From Nereocystis luetkeana (Eukaryota; Sar; Phaeophyceae; Laminariales; Laminariaceae), in NCBI GenBank assembly GCA_031213475.1, contig JARUPZ010000034.1, positions 1,942,501-2,006,500 of the forward strand: 64,000 nt of DNA. The letters run 5' to 3'. The notes under the pieces were generated by a model. The model saw nothing but the letters and a program-made list of their open reading frames with translations, searched no databases and was not told the origin of the DNA. Below, in pieces: positions 41,482-51,725 of the stretch. The first letter of the stretch is position 1. The number at the start of each line of letters is the position of its first letter. A program made the position numbers and the translations under genes.

Positions 41482-42053
41482 TCAAGTGTTTTTGTCCCCG
41501 AAACGGAAGTGTGGTCCTAACCGTGTTTTTTTTTTTACGTTTTTGACAGATAGATGCGTGCTACGATAAGGATCGCGCATGATTGACAGAAAACACCGTT
41601 ATTGAGAGCGTTGGGTCCTTTGCGCAGGGGTACTACAATCGTTTTTCCGCGCTCGTTTTCTCTTACCAACGAACGGTAAGGGTGCTATTACGGGGGACCA
41701 TAGTTCATAGGACCTATGGTATACACAAAAACCTATATATTTGACCATTTTTACTAACACTACTTGGTCCTATTAACTATGGTCCCCCGTAATAGCTAAA
41801 GTCGAACGTTACATTTTCGGAAGGCTCTCTCGATCAGATATTTCCGGAAAACACCTTGCTGGAGTTCGGTAAGAGCATTCCTTCCCTTGAGTCTGAAATA
41901 ATCGATCGCTGAAAAACGATCGCAGTACCCCTGTTGGAAGAACTTAGCGGCCTTTCCCGGTAGTATGAAGACCAAGCACCCAGAGTGGTTGGTACCTACG
42001 TATACTTTTAGCATCGTTGGAATCCCATCCGTGTCTTAACCACAATTGTTCGT

Positions 42054-42085
<32 letters not shown>

Positions 42086-42540
42086 CTGTATACCATGGTT
42101 GATGGGGTCGCGTATCGGGTTATAACCCGTTTAGGCCTGAAGCCTTTTAGGACTGTTAGGAGTGCAGTCCCATTTTGGGGACAAACCACTCAAATTGTAA
42201 GTAAATTGTCCCCAAAACGGAACTGCAGTCCTTAAAGGGTTAAATTAAACTGCAGTGAGTCCCGTTGTGCGGACGAAACACATCCAATTAGAGGCATATT
42301 TTGGTTCATGTACAGCATAGCACTATTACGGGGGACCATAGTAAATAGGACCTATGGTACACACGAAAACCTATATATTTACCTATTTTTACTAACAATT
42401 CTGGTTCTACTTACTATGGTCCCCCGTAATACTAGAAAGGTTAACGCTTTTATTGCCTCAGCCCCGTTTTGGGGGCAAACGACTCAGAATTTGACTGGTT
42501 TGTCTCCAAAACGGGGCTGCCGTCCTAAAAGGACTAAAGT
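41482..42540. mobile_element. Cluster of family A and family B elements
   Basis: Family A at 41689-41796 and 42325-42433, both TA-flanked with near-perfect arms. Family B at 42150-42243 and 42440-42536, with half copies at 41482 and 42245. A (TA)n run sits at 42057-42086. Confidence 0.88.
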
Positions 42541-43900
42541 GCACATTATTTGTTCCTCAAAGCCAGGTTTCGGGTGAGAGAGGCGCAAAGCTCCTGAAGA
42601 GAGGGTCGTCTCAAACGCTATGGGTCCCCACCCTCTCTACCTTGCATGCGTCACACGTAAGGGATCTCTCAGAGAGAGAGAGACCCGCCAAGAGAGGGGT
42701 AGCTCTTGTTTTCGACCAATATATATATATAATTTCTGACTGGCCTGGGTTCTTGACCCAACGTCGTTGGAATCCTTTCACTTAGTACGTACCAGGTACG
42801 TGGTAGTGGTTTGCAATATTATAGCATATATTCGTGATACACCTGGGCTTCAGGATTATCCGTCGGGCCGCACCTTTAGCTGTTCATAAGAAAAGGTTCT
42901 GGATGACTTGCTGACAGTAAAAGGCCTCAGAAAAAACAAAACGTGCTGCTACGCGTACCCCCACCATAGCCCGCATCGAAACGGAACGTGCCCCCGTCTG
43001 TCGTAGGGTTAGGGTATCCGTCACACGTGTGCCATGTGCCATGTGGCATGTACCATGTACGTACCCGACAATACAGGCGATCATGATCGCTACTCTTGTT
43101 GCCGTTCCGTCGTCCTCCCCAGACCCGGAACCCCTAGAAAGGGCACCACACGACGACGCGTAACGAAAGCGAGGAGTAATAGAGGCTGCGTAAGAGTCAG
43201 GCAGTGTCCGTCGTAACGTCAGGCAGATCTTGTATGTGCACGAAAAACAGTACTTGTATATATGTATATGATTAATTCACACCATATGATAACTCAAGTC
43301 AGTGAAGATGTCAGTTGCACCTACCTCCATACCATACGGTGTGTGGTTACGGTAGGGTGTGCGCGACGTAATTTAATTCGGTCGGGTTATTGTAATATCT
43401 GAAACGGACAAAACATGCTGATCGGTTGAACAGGTGAAATCACAAGTTGCTCCGTTTGCTGACCAAAGCACAGAGTTACCCAACCCCGAGAATACTTACA
43501 GTAGGTTAAAAACATCATTTAGGTCACTTTTTCTCTCACGTCCCTTGTTGTCATAATAATAGGAAAAAGACTATAAGGAACCCATCCCAACCAGATTCTA
43601 CGCAAACACCCCACTGTATGTCAGGGTTCAGGCACGCGTGTGTAAATCTCAATGCTCGTACTATAATTCAGCACTTTTCAGTCCGATTGGATGTCATTCG
43701 CCGCTTGAAAAAGCGGAGGTTCGCGCGCTGATTCGTGTGGGCGGCGAGGGCTGTCTGGAGAGGAAAGGTGAACCGGAAAACTGGGAGACTTTGTGGTGGA
43801 AGCGTCCAGTGGAAAAAAGTCGAATGTTCCTGTGTCTACGAGTAGAGTAAAGAAAAAAACTACTATTAATGGTGCTGGGCTAGCACCGCCTTTTTTTCAG
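42540..43900. other. No supported gene
   Basis: Unique sequence with a short AGAGAG run near 42670 and TATATA near 42718. Short frames only. Confidence 0.4.
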
Positions 43901-43911
43901 ATTTGGCCCTC

Positions 43912-44045
43912 CAGGGGGGGGGGGGGGGTACCCGACACCATGCATGGCGACACCATGCATGGCCGTACCCATATGACCATAGACTCTCGCATCCCACAAT
44001 GCCAGAACGGACCACTGCAGGAGGGGAAACATCAACTGATAAGCT
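43912..44045 (+). repeat. Dispersed CATGCATGGCCGTAG repeat (truncated)
   Basis: Poly-G head, ACCATGCATGGCGACACCAT duplication, CCGTACCCATATGACCATAG, then diverges after CCAGAACGGACC. Confidence 0.8.
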
Positions 44046-44955
44046 GAGTAGGGGATGTTAGTGTTGGTCATGCGCACGAGGGTATTTTTTTAATGTGCCC
44101 CCTCCCTACAGCTGTGCAATGCGCTATCTACTGCTATTTTTCTTTTCTTGCTTGTTGACGCGTCCATCTGTGGTGGGTGCACGCCATACCTCCACATAGT
44201 CGCAGGCGACTGGTCATTGCTGGCTCTGCATGGTGGTGGTTGCTGTGCACGTTTATTCGGTGATACCCCCTGTGTCGTAAGTGCGGTTGATACGCCTTCA
44301 TTTGCCGACACCGCTGTGTCGTGATTGCGGTGGTTGCTACACCGCTCTCTCTGGCTGACCCTACTACTACTACTACAACTACTGTGATGATGTTTGAAGC
44401 GTTGAGATCCGAGACAGCCCTTCCTCCTGCAGCGTTTCCTGCCCCTTCTCCTCTCGCTCCACTACTAAAGCACAGACACGAGGTGTTTGCATTCGCAACG
44501 CTCACAAGGCAACGTGGTCCATCGAGCGAGCGCCACCGACGCAAGCGTTGGCATTCCCCTTGCAATACACTACGGCCTCTCGGATGACTTCGAAACGCGC
44601 CGCAAAGCAACAAGTGTTGGATATCGTGTGTATGTCAACCAAGTTCGGTACGATACCGACAAACGAACCGATAACGTTTGACTCATCGGATAGTTCGTTC
44701 AGTATCTATCTGCATAAAAACCGAGGGGATGCCAGGAGAGGGAAGGCTGGAACATGTTTGGCATATACGACATATCGAACGTTCGATACCTTGATGAGTC
44801 GAACCGTTCAATACGACATCCCAACACTAAAAGCAACACTCCTGCCCGGAAATTTCCCTATTTACTGTAGTGTGATTCCGCAAGAAAGCGGGTCCTCATA
44901 TAGTACGGTACCGCACTAAACTGAAACCCAGTGACAAGTGTGGCGGTTCGCAGGC

Positions 44956-45246
44956 TCACTCTTTCTTGAGGCGACGAGAGGCCTGCTTGGTACCCCCCCC
45001 CCTTCGAAGCGCTCCCCCCATGGCTACCTCGCCCGTAGCAGCACCAGCAGCGGCACCAGCAGCGGCACCAGCAGCAGCACCAGCAGCAGCCGCATTCTTG
45101 CCCTCTACGGATCTTGGCATCACGCCAAAAGCAACCGGCGGCGGGCCCGAGACCGAGGCTTGCAGGGGGAGAAACGATGGGCCAACTTGCCCCGTCCCGA
45201 ATGCGCCGGAGGCCAACGTGCCGGGCACTGCCGCGCCTGTGTTTAC
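44956..45246 (-). CDS. Candidate last exon, Ala/Gly-rich, basic C-terminus
   Basis: Minus-strand frame after a possible acceptor (GTAAACACAG) reads AAVPGTLASGAFGTGQVGPS, an Ala/Gly 12-bp repeat, then TKQASRRLKKE and a stop. The opposite strand is also open through the same (GCACCAGCAGCG)n minisatellite at 45036-45100, so the strand is uncertain. Confidence 0.25.
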   Translation of the reverse strand, partial: VNTGAAVPGTLASGAFGTGQVGPSFLPLQASVSGPPPVAFGVMPRSVEGKNAAAAGAAAGAAAGAAAGAATGEVAMGGALRRGGGTKQASRRLKKE

Positions 45247-45310
45247 CGGGGGCACGCGTCGGTTGACGTGGGTTCAGGAAGGTTTTTAACCACTTTTTTC
45301 CCCCCACAGC

Positions 45311-45355
45311 ACGAATTATCAAACGCTTTAACCTCCAAGTATGCGCAGATCGACG
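45311..45355 (+). CDS. Candidate 45-nt micro-exon
   Basis: Flanked by an excellent acceptor (TTTTTTCCCCCCACAG) and donor (GTGAGT); reads HELSNALTSKYAQID. Splice signals only; no partner exon identified. Confidence 0.25.
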
Positions 45356-45699
45356 TGAGTCGACGAGGGGATACAATTCTGGTTTCGTCTCGCGACAAAA
45401 AAACGAAGGCGTGCATTGTGGATCGTGGTGGAGGAGGGGGGGGGGGGGGGGGTCGCTGCTGTGTGGCTCCGGATTTGAGGTGCGAAAGGGAGAGGGGCTG
45501 GAGGGAGAAATGCAACAAAAATAGACGGGATGAAAACAAAAAAACACCTGTTTGTTTCCAAAAACGCGTGTCCACTTCTCAAGGTGTAAATTGTCGCGGG
45601 TCGCGGCTAGTTTGCAGGTTTCTCGAGACGAGGATGTGCGTATCGACGTGTGCTTGGGAGTAACAGCAATGGAGCATGCTGTCGCTCGATTCGTCGACG

Positions 45700-46220
45700 C
45701 CATTTGTTAAGGTCTTAGTCCGTTGGGCCTCTGGTAAACGGTTAACCAATCGCCTACCCAATATAAGTCCTACAACACTCTCCTCCCCCTTCAGAACAGC
45801 GGGATCCTCGATCTCACTATGGGGCCATGCGTGCCTAGTCCGATGTCCTCGGGGATCTCTGGGCACCCAGGAAAAGTGTTTTATCAGACTCTTGGTATGA
45901 GGAAAATCACTCTCTTTAAAAAGCGTTTTCATGGTGGGCGTGAGAATTGAAAGTCACGATCAATGACCCATGTCCTGCCGACGCCAGTGTTAAGCTGAAA
46001 GAGCAGTATGGACCTCTCGGGACCGACTACTGCTATGCAGGTATTATAGTGCTTCTGGCTCTGCTCTGGTCACTCACACCGGGTGCTTGAATTTTATCAT
46101 TCTCCTATTAGTTGTTTACTTGGTCGCATGATGTCTTCTGAACGAAGGGGCAAGGCGTTCATCAACTAGGCAGGCGATAACGTCTGCCAGGTAAGATGAG
46201 GAGATACTTGCTACAAATCA
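45700..46220. repeat. Dispersed element D, second locus
   Basis: Shares direct and inverted blocks with 34960-35650, including GGCAGGCGATAACGTCTGCC at 46171 (reverse of 35437). Confidence 0.7.
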
Positions 46221-46225
46221 CAATG

Positions 46226-46561
46226 GCGCAACAGGGGAGAGGGGATACCATAGCAAACGCCGTTTGCAATGCGTATTTTATGAAGTTGCTGGATGGGTCG
46301 ATTGGTGTATCATCTACGACCAACCACGCCCAGACCCGGGAGGCTGTCGTGAAGGTGGCTCGCGCGCTCCGCCGTAGCGCGGTGGTCGCATTGTCTAGAT
46401 ACCCATGCACACACGGTCCAACTCTCAGTGCATACAATAATGGGAATAAGGACGTACGCCACGATTTTACAAAAAAGAAAAGAAGGAAAGCGTCAGCGGT
46501 AAATTTTCATCGAAACCTGAGCCGGTACCAGACTGCTTCCTCTTCACGAAAAAGGCGATAA
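46226..46561 (+). CDS. Hypothetical ORF, 111 codons, basic C-terminus
   Basis: From ATG 46226: MAQQGRGDTIANAVCNAYFM, then a VVKVARALRRSAVVALSRYP segment and a Lys/Arg-rich end. An in-frame ATG at 46196 lies in the repeat. No family recognised. Confidence 0.25.
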   Translation, partial: AQQGRGDTIANAVCNAYFMKLLDGSIGVSSTTNHAQTREAVVKVARALRRSAVVALSRYPCTHGPTLSAYNNGNKDVRHDFTKKKRRKASAVNFHRNLSRYQTASSSRKRR

Positions 46562-46834
46562 TACCTGGTACATAATTTGAAAATTAAAAGGCGAAATGGT
46601 GTGGGTTGAACATCAACCAACCCTGCCGCATCCTTACCGCAGTCTCGCCAGCAAGCGCTTCCCATCGGTCAAACCGCCCACCGTGTCTGTGGCATTTCCG
46701 ATTAGGCCCAGCTTACACAAAAATGAATGATACTCGTAGTCCACATCAGCTTTCCTCGTCGCGTTAGGATTCCGAGATGATTTTTGAAGATGGTCGGTGC
46801 TACGAGTACACCGTAGGGTTATAGGGTATCCCTA

Positions 46835-46945
46835 TTACTACGGGGGGCCATAGTTAACAGGACCAAATATTGTTAGTAAAAATGGTTAAACATATAGGTT
46901 TTTATGTGTACCATAGGTCCTGTTAACTATGGTCCCCCGTGATAA
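46835..46945. mobile_element. Palindromic MITE family A copy
   Basis: CGGGGGGCCATAGTTAACAG ... GTTAACTATGGTCCCCCGTG. Confidence 0.9.
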
Positions 46946-47689
46946 TAGAATGCTTCCAGGCGGTCGGTGCCAAGAGTGGGGGGGGTGGGTGCGTTTCTGA
47001 GCACAGCCTTGGAAGGCGTTTTTTAAACCATCCGTTTTCAAGACTTTTCGGGAGATCAACACCAGGTAAATCGGCTTCTCGTGACGACAAATAAAAACTG
47101 CTCGGATTCGTAAGATCAGTAGCGAAAGATAAAACCATAAAGTATTACATACAAGATCACGTTTATTGGTGCCTTACGGGGTGGTCTTAAAATGGGTTAA
47201 ATCCACCGTACCAATATAGGGTTGGGACTAGGGTTAGGGATAGCGTTAGGATTTAGGGCCGTTATGATCGGAGAGCTTTTCGTCCAGAACTTCCAGAATT
47301 TCCAGGATTTTTTCCAAAACGTGGCAATTAAAGTTCCTGATACGTTTACTTCTGAAGAACGTCACAAATTGTGACAGAACGCCTTCAAATCTTAAGAAAA
47401 AATACAGAAAAAAACTTCAATTTTTTTGAAATTCTGGACGGAAAGCTCTTCGATTACCAACGTGTTTCAACCATTTGTCGAAGCTGGGTCAACGCCCATG
47501 CGGCCTCGGCAGTAGTGCTAAGGTATTACCATATTTTTAGCGGAGTGTCCGCGTGTGACAATCTGGAGGATGTATTTTACGTAGTCCAGAGGCTTGGCGC
47601 GAGCCGCTGCTAGGTGGGCTCGTGGAGCTTCGCTCGCAAATGAAATATATTACGTGGGTGGAAGGTGGCGCTCTGCGGGCCGAAACGAA

Positions 47690-47990
47690 GAAGACGAGAT
47701 TAAAGACATCTATGAACACCTCGGACAGATAATGATCTACCTCTGGACGGATCATGACATGATCTACCTGTAGAGTGATCATGGCATGATCTACCTGTAG
47801 ACAGATCGTCTACAGTTCATCACCCGCCGTTGTTAGAGGTTGTGCAGGATCTGCATACGCAGTACAGACCCAACCCAGGAAACATGCACTATGATTTAGA
47901 TCATGTTACCGGGTGGGACATCATGCGGGTTGTACGGGTCCCACCCGGTAACATGATCTAAATCATACAGATCATACAGATCATCAAGTG
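47690..47990. repeat. GATC-rich repeat containing a perfect hairpin
   Basis: About 30-bp direct units ATGATCTACCTnTnGACnGATC, then 47898-47957: GATCATGTTACCGGGTGGGAC and its exact reverse complement separated by about 18 nt. Confidence 0.88.
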
Positions 47991-48191
47991 GGAACCGATG
48001 ACGTGTCCGAGGTGTGAAATTTATGAGAGAAGAGGCTGCGAACACTGGAAGAAAGAGTTGTGAACGAGGTGATGGATGCAACCACCATCGACCACACTCG
48101 GCTCTACGGCTGGATGCTAGATGTACCCCTACGGGCCATCGTACTGACCGATCCACAGCATTGACCCTTGATGGCTCGCAAGGTTGCATAG

Positions 48192-48194
<3 letters not shown>

Positions 48195-48243
<49 letters not shown>

Positions 48244-48245
48244 TA
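48195..48245. repeat. (AT)n microsatellite
   Basis: About 50 bp of alternating AT. Confidence 0.97.
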
Positions 48246-49389
48246 TATGTGTGTGCGTACATACAACGCTCCGAAGACCGACGACCGACACTTTCCTACT
48301 GCTGCTGTGGTTCCGCCGCACACCAGGTACTGATAACTACTCTACACCAGGTATAGTCCACGTACTACTGCATGCAGTAAATACTACGCGTACGTAGATA
48401 GGATGCGTACAGTATTGCACGTAGAGGTACCGGTTTGCACCACTTATTATCTCGTTGGACAGCGTTACGCACTACGAAGACAGGGTGACGTCGACGACAT
48501 CGTTACCGACTGGCGACTACAGGATGACTACAGTTACTGCCTGCCATTTGCTGCTGCTGTAGCCAAAGTACATACTTGGTACTGACGTATTTTTTTAGAT
48601 TTTTAACATAAAGAGTCGCCCCGCTCTAACCCGTTGCCGATCGAGATACTTGGCCGTTTGGCATCGAGGGGGGCGCTACAAAAAGATTGCCCAGCACACA
48701 CGTACTACGGGTTAAACTGATGCAACACGATTGTTCAGCACTACAACGTGCAGGTATGTACTCATTCCCCCCCCAGTTAACTCAGTAATTTGCGATTTAA
48801 GAAATGTACCCAGGGATATTTATTACAGTTATTTAATAGTTGTGTGTGGATTTCATTAGAAACATCGAAACCTATGGTTGTTTTTCAGGTCGACGGAAGG
48901 CCCCACCGACGGAAGATTTGGCGCGAGATGTACGCCAACATATGCATGCCAATTGGAAAAAAGGAGCAATTCTACTCGTCTGCCCCCAGTGTCTTGTCTG
49001 CCCCCGGTGTCTCGCAGACGCACACAGGCGAATGACATGATACTGCCTGCTGTTGGTGTGGATAGGCCCAGAGGCTAGGCTATCGCTGTACGTTTGTAGT
49101 TGATATCGCTACGTATGGTTTCGGTTTTCTCTGTTTCGTAAAAATGCTTGCAACCTTTTTGCCTACACAGGACCAGGTCCTTCCGTATCTCTCTGCATGT
49201 CTGACGAAGAAGGAAAGCCGCCCGGGCACTGGGAATGCACGCATGCTGATGATTGCCGTGTCATACAAGCTACCGGAAACACATTGAACCGCAGCACGAG
49301 GGGCAGCATAGATGATCCCTGAATGTATGCGCATCTTGCCGTTTTCTCTCGCATGGAACAGTTGTGAGTGAGAGATTGTCACGAGATGC

Positions 49390-49498
49390 TATTACGGGGG
49401 TCCATAGTTAATAGGACCAAATATTGTTAGTAGAAATGGTTAAATATATAGGTTTTTATGTGTACCACAGGTCCTATTAACTATGGTCCCCCGTAATA
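49390..49498. mobile_element. Palindromic MITE family A copy
   Basis: TA-flanked, TTACGGGGGTCCATAGTTAA ... TTAACTATGGTCCCCCGTAA. Confidence 0.93.
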
Positions 49499-50422
49499 AC
49501 AACGCTGTGCTCATGCGGAGCTGATCCACTACTTGTTACCGTTTTCGTCTCCCCGATTTCAGAAAATAAATAATTATTGACCCACTCGATAATAGAAGTG
49601 GGCTGCAACGCTTCAGTGGGTTGGCTGAGTGCGTATTAACAGCCTGGTACGTCGTAACTGAATTCGACAACAACAGAAACTGATACCGTTTGAATGGTCG
49701 CGCAGGGGGGGAAATCCTTGCGCACCTACAGCAGCAGTAACTCTTGATATTAACAATGTATCATATCACCGTCGTGATAACGTACGACTACACCTGGTAT
49801 CTGGCACATTCTCCGTACGTTTGACCAAGACACAACAATGTAGAAGACGGCAGTTTGCGATTTTCGGTGTATTGAGCTTTTGTCTGTTTCTTCGGTATCT
49901 TCGAAAACAAGCAAAGAGACATCCGAACAGATCCAAATCCTAGAGAAAGGAGCACCAAACCGCTGCAACCGATCGGAAAGGGGTCGGTGTGGGTGATGAA
50001 GATTGTGATTGCCCGATGTTCCTCTAGTCAAACAAGCGAGGGCAAGGCTATGCCTGGATATTGGCAGGATCGGTACCAGTTGCCAGGGACAGAGGATACA
50101 ATCAATCTACCCGCATACCAGGTGTAGAAGTTCCAATAGCAGGAGGGTGTGGGATTAACACGATGCATGCGGAACTGTGCTCGACCGTACAGCAGCATAG
50201 ACAAAGCTAGAGGAGCCAGTGAAATCGACCTCTTCGCTCCAGTCCCTGATGCTCTCCTGGTCCTGCGCCTACGAGCAGAGAGAGAGAGCGAGAGAGAGAG
50301 GCTGCACCCAGCATGCCTTCATCGAAAGATTTATTATTTGTCAACTTCCTGTGTGTGTCACTCGTTTGTCGTACAGCATGATCGACCATACTATTAATAT
50401 TAATAAATTACTGTATACTCAC

Positions 50423-50513
50423 AGAGCAATAAAAGCCTCGCGATAAGCCTGCACAGCACCATCAGCTCCACCACTCCGTCCCGCATGATCTGCTGGCCCA
50501 GACACCCCTCTGA
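50423..50513 (-). CDS. Candidate short exon, minus strand
   Basis: Donor GTGAGT and acceptor GTGGACGTTTCAG bound a frame reading SEGCLGQQIMRDGVVELMVL then CRLIARLLLL. A longer version from TTTTTTCCAG near 50612 is open in a different frame. Family unknown. Confidence 0.25.
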
Positions 50514-50752
50514 CTGAAACGTCCACGGGTGACCTCCTCTGCCTCCCCCTCCTCAAGGCACCAGAGACACGAGCCCTCCCTGCTCCCTCCTGTACAGCCA
50601 AGCAGCTCCTACTGCCTGGAAAAAAGAAAACAAAATAGTGGGAAATCTACCCGCCCACTGCGATAAAGGATGTGCTTGACCACTGCAAGACCTAAATGCG
50701 GCGCAATTACCAAACACGACCAGCAACCGGCCCAACCCGCACAGAGCATTAC

Positions 50753-51061
50753 ATGACGCTTGCAACCCAGCAGCAGTGCTGCGGCCAGGGGCCAAGCCGG
50801 AGGGAAACATGCGCCGGTGGCAAGCACTTGGATTATCCTGCTGTGTTGGCGACTGCCATCTTAGTAATCTTGTCGTGTGTGTCTGGAAGTGGGGCGTTCG
50901 TTACGATGGGCTCAACCTTGTTCACTCGTTGTGCGCTCGTACGAGTACGTGGCAACAGCTTTCCTGTCTTCCCGAGCGGCGCCTTGTGTCGGAGTCAGCG
51001 CCAGGCCATGCCAGGCTCGTCTGCGAGGTCGGCGTCTTTTCTCTACGCTGGAGAGGGCCAG
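50753..51061 (+). CDS. Candidate plastid-targeting exon (signal + transit peptide)
   Basis: From ATG 50753 (in-frame ATG also at 50696): a long N-region, hydrophobic YPAVLATAILVILSCVSGSG, then AFVTMGSTLFTRCALVRVRG and a Ser/Arg-rich stretch ending SASFLYAGEGQ at donor GTGAGC. Phe after the predicted cleavage site is required for heterokont plastid import. The n-region is unusually long, which weakens the start call. Confidence 0.45.
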
Positions 51062-51664
51062 GTGAGCGAGGAGATATGCAATCACGGCGGCCGCAGAAGT
51101 TTGCGCCCAACATGATCATATCATATGCGGTACCAGGTACCTGGTACATCGTACTGCTGCACACGTACTGCTGTACCTGGTATTATGGAGGCTACGTATC
51201 CAAGGGCTTGAATGTCTAGGGGAGGCCCTCCTGACTTCCCTGGCCACTTCCCTGGGGTCTACACGGCTCATCGTCGCCCGAGCATTGGCCAACGTACGTC
51301 GTGTCGGCGAGCTGCACAGCAGTATTGTGTACAAGGTATATTTTGACAAATAACTTCTATGTTGATCGTGTTATACCTGATATGTACTTGATGCTGGCAG
51401 AGAATACCTTTACAGAGCAAGTCATACCCTCGGGGTTCACAGCAAGAGTCGTAACGCAGTCGACAGTGAGCTATGTTCTTGGGCGTCGGGCAGGGGCATT
51501 AGGTACGCGTACCGGTAGGTACACACTATTATTGGGAACGGAGATACTCGTACTTGTAGGCAAAGAACACACCGTAGCTTCCATCGATGTCAGTCCGCAT
51601 CAGCAGCAGCAGCAGTAGCAGAAACAGCAACAACGCCAGCAGCCTCAGCGTCAGCAGCAGCAGT

Positions 51665-51725
<61 letters not shown>

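Noticed and set aside
48840-49040. Zinc-ribbon-like frame with CPQCLVCPRC
   Set aside because: The cysteine pairs come from a short tandem duplication of GTCTGCCCCC; frame and splice boundaries are ambiguous.
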